A stretch of 64,000 nucleotides of DNA from contig DASTYC010000037.1 of NCBI GenBank assembly GCA_035765195.1, positions 1-64,000 of the forward strand. The letters are read 5' to 3'. Position numbers and translations under genes: made by a program. Below are positions 26,579-35,107 of the stretch, piece after piece. Positions within the stretch are counted from its first letter, which is position 1. The number at the start of each line of letters is the position of its first letter. A model generated the notes under the pieces. The model saw only the letters and a program-made list of their open reading frames with translations. It searched no databases and was not told the origin of the DNA. This stretch comes from CALAED01 sp035765195. Its GTDB lineage: Bacteria; Actinomycetota; Actinomycetes; Streptosporangiales; Streptosporangiaceae.

Positions 26579-28011
26579 CAGCTCACGTCCACGGGCATGC
26601 CCTCGGTGTAGCCGGAAGCGCTCTGCATCCCGACCACGGCCCGCCCGCGGAACTCGGCGAGAGTGGCCGCGCCGACGTAGGTGAACGCGCTGCGCACGCC
26701 CGCCACGATGGTGTCCACCAGGTCCTCCACGCTGGGCCGCGACGCCGACAGGTACATGCGTGCGGTCGACACGCCTTCTTCGAACATGCCCTTGCGGGCG
26801 CGCTCGAACGGGGTGTCCTCGGCGGTGCGCAGCTTCACCGCCCGCGCGGACGCCATGCCGAAGCTCTCCTTGTACAGCCGGCCCTCGCCGTCGCGCTGGA
26901 CGTCGCCGGGCGACTCGTAGGTGCCGGCGAACCAGGAGCCGATCATGACGTTGTCGGCGCCGGCCGCCAGCGCCAGGGCGACGTCGCGGGGGTGCCGGAC
27001 GCCGCCGTCGGCCCACACGTGCACGCCCAGTTCGCGCGCGCGGGCGGCGCATTCCAGGACGGAGGAGAACTGGGGCCGGCCGACGCCGGTCATCATCCGG
27101 GTGGTGCACATGGCGCCCGGCCCGACGCCGACCTTGACGATGTCGGCGCCCGCGTCGACGAGGTCGCTGACGCCCTCGGCGGTGACGACGTTGCCGGCCA
27201 CCACCGGCACCTGCGGGTCCAAGGAGCGGATCCGGCGCAGCACGTCCAGCATGCGTTCCTGATGGCCGTGCGCGGTGTCCACGACGAGCACGTCGGTGCC
27301 TGCCGCGAGCAGTGCCTTGGCCTTCCCCTCGACGTCGCCGTTGATGCCGACCGCGGCGCCGACGCGCAGCCGGCCGTCGCCGTCGAGCGCCGGCTGGTAG
27401 AGCGTGGCCCGCAGCGCCCGCTCCCGGGTCAGGATGCCGACGATGCGCCCGTCGCCGTCGACCACCGGGGCCAGCCGGTGCCGTCCGTCGTGCAGCTGGT
27501 TGAACGCGTCCTCCGCGGCGATGCCGGCGGGCACCGTCAGCAGCTCGGTGGACATGACGGAGCGCAGTTGGGTGAAGCGGTCGACGTCCTGGCAGTCCGC
27601 CTCGGTGACGACGCCGACCGCGCGGCCGTCGTCGACGACGATGACGGCGCCGTGGCCGCGCTTGGGAAGCAGGTTGAAAGCCTCGCCTACGGTGCCCGAC
27701 GGCGGCATGATGAGCGGGGTGTCGTAGACGACGTGCCGGCGCTTCACCCAGGCGATGACGTCCCCGACGACGTCGGCGGGGATGTCCTGCGGGATGACCG
27801 CCAGGCCGCCGCAGCGGGCCAGAGTCTCGGCCATCCGGCGGCCGGACACCGCTGTCATGTTGGCCGCGACCAGCGGGATGGTGGTGCCGCTTCCGTCGTC
27901 GGTGGCGAGGTCGACGTCGAGCCGGGACCCGACCCGCGACCGGTTGGGCACCAGGAACACGTCGCTGTAGGTGAGGTCCTGCTCGGGCACCTGGTCGTGA
28001 AGGAACCTCAT
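26575..28011 (-). CDS. guaB1: GuaB1-family IMP dehydrogenase-like protein / GMP reductase
   Basis: The 478-residue protein has the IMPDH/GMPR barrel interrupted by two CBS domains (about residues 95-205), with EADCQDVDRF and GILTRERAL inside them. The catalytic loop GVGPGAMCTTRMMTGVG carries the active-site Cys. Its short, TRMMTG-type flap and the actinobacterial GuaB1 context fit a GMP reductase, the activity reported for the mycobacterial GuaB1 group, rather than true IMPDH. GGGGGAG lies about 10 nt before the ATG. The CBS pair suggests control by purine nucleotides. Confidence 0.88.
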   Translation of the reverse strand: MRFLHDQVPEQDLTYSDVFLVPNRSRVGSRLDVDLATDDGSGTTIPLVAANMTAVSGRRMAETLARCGGLAVIPQDIPADVVGDVIAWVKRRHVVYDTPLIMPPSGTVGEAFNLLPKRGHGAVIVVDDGRAVGVVTEADCQDVDRFTQLRSVMSTELLTVPAGIAAEDAFNQLHDGRHRLAPVVDGDGRIVGILTRERALRATLYQPALDGDGRLRVGAAVGINGDVEGKAKALLAAGTDVLVVDTAHGHQERMLDVLRRIRSLDPQVPVVAGNVVTAEGVSDLVDAGADIVKVGVGPGAMCTTRMMTGVGRPQFSSVLECAARARELGVHVWADGGVRHPRDVALALAAGADNVMIGSWFAGTYESPGDVQRDGEGRLYKESFGMASARAVKLRTAEDTPFERARKGMFEEGVSTARMYLSASRPSVEDLVDTIVAGVRSAFTYVGAATLAEFRGRAVVGMQSASGYTEGMPVDVSW

Positions 28012-28044
28012 AGGCCCATCTCCCCCTGCTCGTCTCCGTTCAGA

Positions 28045-29754
28045 CTACCCAGCGGCGACCCGCGGTCCGTCGACGACGACGGGTGGCTCGGCCAGGCGGG
28101 TGCGGACCGTCTGGTCGGGCACGATCCATGGGGCGTCGGGTGGTCCCGTCGGGTCGGCGCGCCAGCTCCGTGCCACCGTCTCGACGGTGACGGGGTAGAT
28201 CGTGAGGGCGCCGTCGCGGTCGATGTGCAGGCGCAGGAAGCTCTTGTGGTCGTCGATTCCCAGCCCCGCGTACAGCTCGTTCACGTTGACGTCGGCGTAC
28301 CGGGCGATCAGCAGGTACGCGCCCACCAGCCAGGCGTCGAGGACACCGATGACCGGCAGGTACACGACGAAGGCCAGCAGGGTGCTCCACGGGTTGGGCA
28401 GGTCGTCCAGGGGCAGTGCGGACCACGCCGCCGCCCCGGCGAGGCCCAGCCCGATGTGCGGGAGGGCGTGCGCGACGCCGGCGATCCAGTGCCTGCGGCC
28501 GCGGGTGCCCAGCACCATCGCGAACAGCAGCGTCCCGGCGAACACGGCGCCGACACCGGCCACCGTCGCCGGGGTGATCCAGCGGCCCGGCGACGTCACG
28601 AACGCGAGCATCAGCAGCGTCTGCATGAGGCCGACCAGGCCGGCGAAGCCGGGGTTGATCCGCGGCAGCCGGGCGAAGATGCCCCACCCGAGCCGCCGGG
28701 ACGCCCGCTGGGCGGGGTAGGCTGCGGCCAGCTCGTAGCTGCGCGGCGTACTGCGTCCACGGGTGATGGTCTGCTGCGGCGGCACCGTGGTGCGGTCCGG
28801 CAGGTGGTCGGTCCCGACGAGGTACGCACCGCCACCGCCGCAGGTGACCAGCTGCCGGCCGCGGCCGTCCGGGCCCTCGCCCGCGTACCGCGCGTAGTGG
28901 TGCAGGTCGCCGGCGAGCAGCAGTGGAACGCGGGCACCGGTGGGCTCGACCACGGTCCGGATGAAGTAGTCGAGGCTGTCGTAGGCGTCCGGCGACTCGT
29001 GCGTCTTCACCCACGAGGGCTGGGCCGCCATGAGGATGACACGGTTCTGCGGGCCCAGCGTCTCCGCCACCTTGCGGAAGTAGTCCAGCTGCGGCTCGTC
29101 GATGTACGCCGACAGCTGGATGTCGACGGCCAGCAGCCACCACCCGTGCGGCAGCGCCAACGCGAAGTAGCTGCGCGCCTGCTCCGTCCGCCAGCCGCCG
29201 ACGGGCTCGCGCTGGGCGAACAGCCGCAGGAACGCGGTCAGGCCGTCGTACCAGTCGTGGTTGCCGGGCAGCGCGTAGAGGGTGGGGCCGTCGTCGGCAG
29301 GCTCCGGGAGCGCGGCGCGGTACGGACCCTTCCAGCGGCTCTCGTAGGCCGGGCTGGACGCCGTGGGATACACCTGGTCGCCACCGAGGATCAGGATCTC
29401 GCCGCGGGGCAGGTCCAGCGGGCCGCCGCCGTCGTCCCCTGTGCCGTTGTCCGCCGGTTCGACGGAGAGGCGGCGCTGCGCCAGCAGGTAGGCGACGGTG
29501 TACGTGGCGTCGAAGCCGTCGCCGACGTCGGCGGTGTAGTCGAACCACAGCTCGTCGCCGGCGGAGTGATCGAACTCGCGATCCGGCAGTGCTGCCTGGA
29601 GCTCGCGTTTGTCCAGGTAGCCGCCGAACAGGTGCGCGAGCATGACCCGCACGGCGGTGCCTGCCAGCAGCCCGGGGTTGAGCCACGCCACCGGTCTCTG
29701 CCGAACGAAGCCGAGCTGCGCCGGGCTCAGGTCGCGGGGCCGGGGCGAAGGCAT
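28045..29754 (-). CDS. Calcineurin-like metallophosphoesterase with C-terminal membrane region
   Basis: The 569-residue protein has metallophosphoesterase motifs ILGGDQVYP (about residue 120), LPGNHDWYDG (about 160), a QPSWVKTHES region (about 225) and LLAGDLHHY (about 280), which would bind two metal ions. Residues about 340-520 hold several hydrophobic helices, so the C-terminal half is membrane-bound, with the phosphoesterase at the N-terminal side. The substrate is unknown. The start is put at the ATG at 29754 (MPSPRPRDLSP); an upstream in-frame ATG would overlap the PucR gene's end. It lies 10 bp after that gene and may share its transcript. Confidence 0.82.
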   Translation of the reverse strand: MPSPRPRDLSPAQLGFVRQRPVAWLNPGLLAGTAVRVMLAHLFGGYLDKRELQAALPDREFDHSAGDELWFDYTADVGDGFDATYTVAYLLAQRRLSVEPADNGTGDDGGGPLDLPRGEILILGGDQVYPTASSPAYESRWKGPYRAALPEPADDGPTLYALPGNHDWYDGLTAFLRLFAQREPVGGWRTEQARSYFALALPHGWWLLAVDIQLSAYIDEPQLDYFRKVAETLGPQNRVILMAAQPSWVKTHESPDAYDSLDYFIRTVVEPTGARVPLLLAGDLHHYARYAGEGPDGRGRQLVTCGGGGAYLVGTDHLPDRTTVPPQQTITRGRSTPRSYELAAAYPAQRASRRLGWGIFARLPRINPGFAGLVGLMQTLLMLAFVTSPGRWITPATVAGVGAVFAGTLLFAMVLGTRGRRHWIAGVAHALPHIGLGLAGAAAWSALPLDDLPNPWSTLLAFVVYLPVIGVLDAWLVGAYLLIARYADVNVNELYAGLGIDDHKSFLRLHIDRDGALTIYPVTVETVARSWRADPTGPPDAPWIVPDQTVRTRLAEPPVVVDGPRVAAG

Positions 29755-29764
29755 GACGGAGACC

Positions 29765-31444
29765 TTACGACGGCCCGCCGGCCGGTTCGACCATGGCACG
29801 CAGCCGCAGTTCGAGCATCGCCGCGAACCGCGCCTCCGGGTCGTCGAGGTCGAGGCCGGCGATCTGGCCGAGCCGCCGCAGCCGGTACCGGAAGGTGTTC
29901 GTGTGCACGTGCATGGCCGCCGCGGCCGCCGTCACGTCGCCGAAGGCGTCCAGCCATGCCGCCAGCGTGTCGACCATGGCCGAGCGGTGCCTGCCGTCGT
30001 ATTCGGCCAGCCGGGCCACGGCCCCGGACGGGACGCGCCGTTCGGTCGCCATCGCGCCCCCGAGTTCCAGCAGGAACGACGCGATCTGCACGTCCGCGAG
30101 CCGCGCCACCCGCGGCCCGGTGGCACCGCGGCGCTGCGTGCGCAGCACCCGCAGTGCGCGGTCGGCGTCGGCGCGCGACCGCGACAGACCGGCGGCGCCG
30201 GCCGCCACGTCGCCGATCCCGACGAGGACCCGGCTGCGGCGGCCGATCCGGTTCAGGAACTCCTCGGCGACGGCGACCGCCCGCAGGTTCGCGTCGGCGT
30301 CGTCGCCGGACAGCGGCACCACGCCGTACACGACACCGCCGACCAGCGCCACCGCCGAACGCGGGTGGACGGCGGCCAGGTGCAGCGCGAACGCGCCGCT
30401 CACCCGCTGCAGGTCTGCCTCGAGGCCGGCGTCGGTGACGGCGTCGGGCCCGCTGCCGCCGGCGTCACCGGCGTCGCCGGACGCGGCGGGCACGCCCAGC
30501 GCCAGCACGCAGGCCGGGCCGGCGGCCAGCCCCAGGCGTGTGGCGGCCTCGGGCGCGGCCGGCCCGCCCTCCAGCAGGGTCGCCACCAGTTCGGCGCGCA
30601 GCCGGCGCTCGACGTCGGCGCCGGCGCGCTGGCGCAGCAGATGCAGCGCCACCAGCTTGGCGGCGTCGACGAACGCCTGCTCACGTTCGGCCGTCAGCGG
30701 TTCACGGACCGCCGCCCACATGGAACCGAGGATCTCATCGCCGGCGCGGACCCGGATCGCGACCCGCGGCAGTTGGGTGCCCTCGATGCCGTCGATGTAC
30801 ACCGGCCGGTCGGAGGCGTAGAGGGCCCGGAAGACGCCTCGTCGCTCCAGTTCGCGCGTGTAGCGCTCCGGCACCTGGCGCCCCAGCACGGTCTCCTTGC
30901 GTGATTCGTCGGCGCGTCCCTGGTCGGCGGAGAACGCCAGCACCCGGGAGTTCAGGTCTTCGATGGTCAGCGGCGCGTCGAGGAGCGCCGAGACGGCGGC
31001 GGCCAGTGCGAACAGGTCGCCCGCCCCTGCTCCGGCCAGTGTCTCGTCGTCGACGCCGCCGAGATCGTCGACGGCGAGCAGCGACCTCAGCAGCGCCGCC
31101 ACCTGCGCCCACGACGCGCCCCGCGTCAGGCCGAACACGACCAGCCCTTCGTCGGTCACGGCCTTGCGGACCTCGGCGTCGACGTCGACCGGAAGCCGCA
31201 GCACCAGCCCGGCCGCGCCGTCGGCGGCCACCGTGCGCACCACCTCGGCGATCTCTCCGGGACCGGCCAGCCCGACCCCGAGCACGAGCGCGTTGTCCGG
31301 CATGGCGGGTGGGTCGAGCGGATCGTGGATGACGACGCCGCCGATCGACCGGCTGGGATCGACCCGGCCGGCGACCACCTCGAGCAGGGTGGATCCGAGA
31401 TCGTCGAGCACGCGCCCCAGGGTGGCCCTGGCTCGTAGGGTCAT
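29765..31444 (-). CDS. PucR-family transcriptional regulator
   Basis: The 559-residue protein has an N-terminal PucR-type sensor region (about residues 10-130, with VADDGAAG-like and GLVVFGLTRGASWAQV segments), a central CdaR GGDEF-like region, and a C-terminal helix-turn-helix with MHVHTNTFRYRLRRLGQIAG. PucR regulators usually activate catabolic genes for purines, amino acids or amines. The neighbouring D-peptide operon (31891-45282) is the obvious candidate target. The ATG at 31444 has AGGAG 9 nt upstream. A TAGGAT hexamer (31496-31501, minus strand) could be a -10. Confidence 0.87.
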   Translation of the reverse strand: MTLRARATLGRVLDDLGSTLLEVVAGRVDPSRSIGGVVIHDPLDPPAMPDNALVLGVGLAGPGEIAEVVRTVAADGAAGLVLRLPVDVDAEVRKAVTDEGLVVFGLTRGASWAQVAALLRSLLAVDDLGGVDDETLAGAGAGDLFALAAAVSALLDAPLTIEDLNSRVLAFSADQGRADESRKETVLGRQVPERYTRELERRGVFRALYASDRPVYIDGIEGTQLPRVAIRVRAGDEILGSMWAAVREPLTAEREQAFVDAAKLVALHLLRQRAGADVERRLRAELVATLLEGGPAAPEAATRLGLAAGPACVLALGVPAASGDAGDAGGSGPDAVTDAGLEADLQRVSGAFALHLAAVHPRSAVALVGGVVYGVVPLSGDDADANLRAVAVAEEFLNRIGRRSRVLVGIGDVAAGAAGLSRSRADADRALRVLRTQRRGATGPRVARLADVQIASFLLELGGAMATERRVPSGAVARLAEYDGRHRSAMVDTLAAWLDAFGDVTAAAAAMHVHTNTFRYRLRRLGQIAGLDLDDPEARFAAMLELRLRAMVEPAGGPS

Positions 31445-31598
31445 GCGCAACACTCCTGAACCCAAGCACGGCGGTCGTCGCCGTAGGTTCGTCGCATCCT
31501 ACGAGAGCCAGGCCCGCATTCGTGTGCGCGGACGAAGATCGCGGTCGCCGGCCCGCGCCGTCTCGGCGGCCGCTCGCGGGTAGTGGGACCTCCCTGCG

Positions 31599-31859
31599 CC
31601 TTTTGCAATGGACACCTATACGCACCATCAGGCACCGCCTGCGATGCCGGGCACGGCGCACGGCGCCCGCGATGGCGGGCGCTTTGGTGCGCCTATCACG
31701 CCACCGAACCACCCGCCATCGCCGCGCCCGCCAGGCGTTCCGGCCGCCACACCCAGCCGACGCACCCCTACGCCCGACCCTCGGGCCGGGGTGATTCCCG
31801 GCAGCGCTCCCGACCGTAGCCGCGCCGAAGTGGTGCGCATAGGTGTCCATTGCAAAAGG
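31599..31859. repeat. 261-bp element with 29-bp terminal inverted repeats (MITE-like or paired operators)
   Basis: The left end (31599-31627) and right end (31831-31859) are inverted copies matching at 28 of 29 positions. They begin CCTTTTGCAATGGACACC. The interior has no credible gene, but contains a short hairpin and a third partial motif, TGGTGCGC-x-TA, at 31685-31695. Two readings are possible: a miniature transposable element, or two or three binding sites for the adjacent PucR regulator. No clear target-site duplication flanks it. The rest of the 31445-31890 gap holds the PucR leader and a terminator only. Confidence 0.8.
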
Positions 31860-31860
31860 A

Positions 31861-31882
31861 GCGGGAAGGGTCTCCTTCCCGC
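31861..31882 (-). terminator. Intrinsic terminator of the D-peptide operon
   Basis: GCGGGAAGG and CCTTCCCGC (31861-31869 and 31874-31882) form a perfect 9-bp stem with a 4-nt loop, 8 bp after the racemase stop. On the minus strand the hairpin runs straight into TCCTTTTGC, a T-run provided by the right terminal repeat of the adjoining element. Confidence 0.8.
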
Positions 31883-31890
31883 GACGATCC

Positions 31891-33006
31891 TCACGCGCCG
31901 GCGGGAAGCCAGGTCGTCGACGTCGTCAGCTCGGCAAGCACCGACGGGATCGGGTCGACGCCGAGGCCCGGGCCGGTCGGGACGCGCACGTGCCCGTCCT
32001 CCAGCACGAACGGCTCGGTGAGGTCCTGGGCGAAGTAGCGGTCCGACGCGGACGTGTCACCGGGCAGAGTGAAGCCGGGCAGGGCGGCCAGCGCGACGTT
32101 GGCGGCCCGGCCGATGCCGGATTCCAGCATGCCGCCGCACCAGACGGCGACGCCGTGGGCCTGGGCGAGGTCGTGGATGCGCTTGGCCTCCAGGTATCCG
32201 CCGACCCGGCCGGGCTTGATGTTGATGACCCGGGCGGCACCGAGCATCAGGGCGTCGGCGGCGTCCTTCGCGGATTCGATGGATTCGTCCAGGCAGACCG
32301 GCGTGCGGATCAGCTGGGCCAGTGCGGCGTGCTGACGCAGGTCGTCCTCGGCCAGCGGCTGCTCGATGAGCAGCAGGTCGAACTCGTCGAGCGCCGCCAG
32401 CACGCGCGCGTCGGCCAGCGTGTAAGCGGCGTTCGCGTCGACCTGCAGCAACAGGTCGTCGCCGAACCGCTCGCGCACGGCGCGCACCGGCTCGACGTCC
32501 CAGCCGGGCTCGATCTTCAGCTTGACGCGGACGTACCCCTCGGCGACATAGCCGTCGACGGCGTCCAGGAGCCGCGGGACACTGTCCATGATCCCGACGG
32601 AGACCCCGCACGGAACCCGCTCACGGACGGCACCGAGCGCGTGGGCGAACGAGCGCCCCTCGGAACGCAGCTCGGCGTCGAGCACCGCCATCTCCAGCGC
32701 CGCCTTGGCCATGCGGTGCCCCTTGAACCTGGCGAGGTGGCCTGCGACGGCGTGGGCATGGAACGGCCCGGCCCCGACGAGGGCGGGAACGAGGAACCGG
32801 CGGAGCACGTCGGCCGCGGCGTCGACGTACTCCGAGGAGTAGAGCGGGCTGCTCATCGCCACGGATTCGCCCCAGCCTTCGGCGTCGTCGTCGGTCACGA
32901 CATGGACGAGAAGGATGTCGCGGGCGGTCTCGGTGCCGAACGAGGTCCGGAACGGCGCCACCAGCGGCATCGCAATGCGCCGCAACTCGACATGGACGAG
33001 CTTCAC
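31891..33006 (-). CDS. N-succinylamino acid racemase / o-succinylbenzoate synthase family
   Basis: The 371-residue enolase-superfamily enzyme closely matches the NAAAR/OSBS group by eye. The catalytic lysine pair is in YVRVKLKIEPGWD (KLK about residues 161-163) and NIKPGRVGGYLEAKR. The metal ligands are in VDANAAYTL, LIEQPL and CLDESIE, and WCGGMLESGIGRAANVALA closes the barrel. It would racemise N-succinyl-D-amino acids. Menaquinone genes (menB, menD, menE) are absent nearby, while a GNAT and an M20 hydrolase are directly upstream, which favours NSAR over OSBS activity. The GTG start overlaps the GNAT stop (GTGA). It is the last gene of the operon and is followed by a terminator. Confidence 0.9.
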   Translation of the reverse strand: MKLVHVELRRIAMPLVAPFRTSFGTETARDILLVHVVTDDDAEGWGESVAMSSPLYSSEYVDAAADVLRRFLVPALVGAGPFHAHAVAGHLARFKGHRMAKAALEMAVLDAELRSEGRSFAHALGAVRERVPCGVSVGIMDSVPRLLDAVDGYVAEGYVRVKLKIEPGWDVEPVRAVRERFGDDLLLQVDANAAYTLADARVLAALDEFDLLLIEQPLAEDDLRQHAALAQLIRTPVCLDESIESAKDAADALMLGAARVINIKPGRVGGYLEAKRIHDLAQAHGVAVWCGGMLESGIGRAANVALAALPGFTLPGDTSASDRYFAQDLTEPFVLEDGHVRVPTGPGLGVDPIPSVLAELTTSTTWLPAGA

Positions 33007-33920
33007 TGAACTCTCCGTACGACGTACCACCCGGCGCGATCGAACCCGTCGATCCGGCCGCCGCCGCCCACGAGCGACGTCAGCGCGTCGCGCACCGCGG
33101 TTCGCCAGCGCTGGGCCAGCGCCGGGTCGGCCACCCGCAGGCTTTCGATGTCGCCGGGTACGGCGACGAGGGAGGTCGCGCCGTCGAGCCGTCCGGTGCG
33201 AGGACCGCCGTCCGCGGCGACGCTCAGCGCCACGACGGCCCCGCTTTTGATCTCGTCGTCGGCGACCGCGGCGACGCCGTCCCCGGAGCAGGCGCGGACC
33301 ACGGCGCGCTCGCGCAGCCGCCAGCGCACGAGCAGGCGGTCGGAGTCGTCGTCGCCGTTGAGGGCGTCGGCCATCGCACCGTAGAAGTTCAGGAGGTACT
33401 CCGCCGGTCGCGCGGCCAACTTGACGATGTTGAAGTAGGCGTTGCGGGCCGCCAGCGGGTCGAAGGTCCAGGCGATCTCGGAGACCCCGCGCATCAGCGC
33501 CCAGGCTCGTTGGTGCAGCTTGAGCGCGAAGCCGACGCCGCGCCCGGAGGCGGCCCTCGAGACACCGGCGATGTGGCTGTGCAGCGCGTCTTCCGCCGGG
33601 GCGTGGAAGAAGCCCACGCACGCTCCGAGCAGTCGCTCGCCCTCGAACGCGCCCGCCACATAGTTTCCGGCCTTGGTGAAGGCGCGCAGCAGCTCGAGCG
33701 TCATCGGCGGGTTGCCGGAGCGCCCCCAGATGGTGGACAACAGCTCGACGACGGCCTCCAACTCGGACAAGTACGTCAGCTCGCGCACCGACACGCCGGC
33801 CGCCCGGGCCGCCGCGTCCGCGGCCCGCACGGCGCGGTCCAGCTCCGGAACCGCGGCATGCCGCGCCATGCTCACATCGGTCACGAGGTCCACTCTGCTC
33901 AGCTCGTCCGGGGGTGTCAT
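33003..33920 (-). CDS. GNAT-family N-acyltransferase (predicted N-succinyltransferase for D-amino acids)
   Basis: The 305-residue protein carries a GNAT fold in its first two-thirds. VAGAFEGERLLGACVGFFHAP is strand beta4, and SGRGVGFALKLHQRAWA is the acyl-CoA pyrophosphate loop. This long form of GNAT is the kind found next to NSAR genes, where it succinylates D-amino acids from succinyl-CoA. The acyl donor is inferred from context. The stop overlaps the racemase start and its own ATG overlaps the M20 stop (ATGA), so three enzymes of one pathway are co-translated. No signal peptide is seen, so it is cytoplasmic. Confidence 0.8.
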   Translation of the reverse strand: MTPPDELSRVDLVTDVSMARHAAVPELDRAVRAADAAARAAGVSVRELTYLSELEAVVELLSTIWGRSGNPPMTLELLRAFTKAGNYVAGAFEGERLLGACVGFFHAPAEDALHSHIAGVSRAASGRGVGFALKLHQRAWALMRGVSEIAWTFDPLAARNAYFNIVKLAARPAEYLLNFYGAMADALNGDDDSDRLLVRWRLRERAVVRACSGDGVAAVADDEIKSGAVVALSVAADGGPRTGRLDGATSLVAVPGDIESLRVADPALAQRWRTAVRDALTSLVGGGGRIDGFDRAGWYVVRRVQ

Positions 33921-35107
33921 GATCGTCCGACACCAGCCCCGGCGGACCCGATCGTCGAATCCACCAAGAGGTCCTCGACAAGGGCGCGCAGCAGCGCGGT
34001 CCGCGCGGGCAGCTCATCGACGAAGACGCACTCGTCATCGGCGTGGGCGCCCGCACCGACCGCTCCGAGACCGTCCAGGGTGGGAGTTCCCACGCCGGCG
34101 GTGAGGTTGCCGTCGGACGCGCCGCCGACCGCGGCGCAGGTCGGCTCGGGCAGGCCGAGTCGCGCGGCGATCCGCCGGACTCGCGCGAAGAGCGCCGCCG
34201 ACGCCGCCGCTTCCATCGGCGGCCGATTGGGCCCGCCCGTCACCTCGACCCGCGCCCCCGGAAGCACCGGCCGCAGGCTCCGCATGGTCCGGTCGACCCG
34301 GCCCTGTTCCGCTCGGGTGCGGACCCGTACGTCCACGGCGAACGATCCCTCGGCCGGGACGGTGTTGGCGGTGGTTCCGGCGCGGGCCACGGTCACCGTC
34401 ACCGTGGTGCCCGCCTCGGAGTCGGCGATCGCGCTGACCGCCAATGCCTGGTGGGCGAGCTCCACGGTGGCGTTCACCCCCCGGCCTGGCTCGAGGCCGG
34501 CATGCGCGGCCCGGCCGGTCACCGCGACGTCGTACACGGAGACTCCCTTGCGTTCGGTCTTGAGCGCGCCGGCGTCGGCGGAGGCCTCCAGCACCAGGAC
34601 GGCGGAGGCCGCGCGCGCCTCCTCCTCGATGAGCGCGCGAGAGGTCGGCGAGCCCAGCTCCTCGTCGCCGGTGACGAGCAGGGTCACGCCGTCGAGGCCG
34701 GCGGCGGCGCGGATCGCCATCACCAGACCGGCCTTCATGTCGAAGCAGCCGGGGCCGCGCAGCACCCCGTTTTCGAGCGTGCACGGATGGGTGGCCAGCG
34801 ATCCCAGCGGCCAGACCGTGTCGTGGTGGCCCAGCAGCAGCACCCGCGACGGGCCGTCGCCCAGCCGCCACCGCAGATGCGTGCACCCGTCCAGCACGAT
34901 CCGCTGGGGTGCGACGCCGAGGCGGGCGGCGCCGACCCGTGCCACGACCTCGGCGGAGCGCGCGACGGCGGCCAGGTCCCCGGAGGGCGACTCGCATTCG
35001 ACCAGCGCGCGCACCTCGTCGACCAGCGCGCGCACCTCGTCGATCGGCTTCCGCGGATCGGCCATCGGCTTCCGCGGATCGGCCATCGGCTTCCGGAGGT
35101 CGGCCAT
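33917..35107 (-). CDS. M20-family hydrolase (predicted N-succinyl-L-amino acid desuccinylase)
   Basis: The 396-residue M20 metallopeptidase has the metal-binding motifs LLLGHHDTVWPLG (His, Asp), GPGCFDMKAG, and the general-base Glu in TGDEELGSP. A lid domain with GRAAHAGLEPGRGVNATVE precedes GGASDGNLTAG. Cytoplasmic. By position it should remove the succinyl group from the L-isomer and so pull the D-to-L conversion forward. Glutamate carboxypeptidase-like activity is the alternative. The first 35 residues are unusual tandem repeats (MADPRKP, then DEVRALV) encoded by 21-bp DNA repeats, with three possible in-frame ATG starts; the 35107 ATG overlaps the previous stop (TGATG). Confidence 0.83.
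   Translation of the reverse strand: MADLRKPMADPRKPMADPRKPIDEVRALVDEVRALVECESPSGDLAAVARSAEVVARVGAARLGVAPQRIVLDGCTHLRWRLGDGPSRVLLLGHHDTVWPLGSLATHPCTLENGVLRGPGCFDMKAGLVMAIRAAAGLDGVTLLVTGDEELGSPTSRALIEEEARAASAVLVLEASADAGALKTERKGVSVYDVAVTGRAAHAGLEPGRGVNATVELAHQALAVSAIADSEAGTTVTVTVARAGTTANTVPAEGSFAVDVRVRTRAEQGRVDRTMRSLRPVLPGARVEVTGGPNRPPMEAAASAALFARVRRIAARLGLPEPTCAAVGGASDGNLTAGVGTPTLDGLGAVGAGAHADDECVFVDELPARTALLRALVEDLLVDSTIGSAGAGVGRS
35000..35104. repeat. Tandem 21-bp repeats at the 5' end of the M20 gene
   Basis: Two exact 21-bp units (35000-35020, 35021-35041) are followed by three units of a second 21-bp repeat (35042-35062, 35063-35083, 35084-35104). The first pair of these is nearly identical and the third diverges at four to five bases. 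Because 21 is a multiple of 3, copy number can change without a frameshift, adding or removing seven residues and one start codon per unit. Confidence 0.9.

Noticed and set aside
26992..30438. 1148-codon plus-strand open frame
   Set aside because: It crosses three real minus-strand genes (guaB1, metallophosphoesterase, PucR), which no genuine gene would do, and has no recognisable domain.
31522..32021. Several short open frames through the inverted-repeat element
   Set aside because: They read across both terminal repeats and a terminator hairpin, have no ribosome site, and their translations are Pro/Arg/Thr-rich.
31891..33006. Assignment as menaquinone o-succinylbenzoate synthase (menC)
   Set aside because: The family does both reactions, but no men genes are near while the GNAT and M20 partners of the racemase pathway are directly coupled. 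Not fully excluded.
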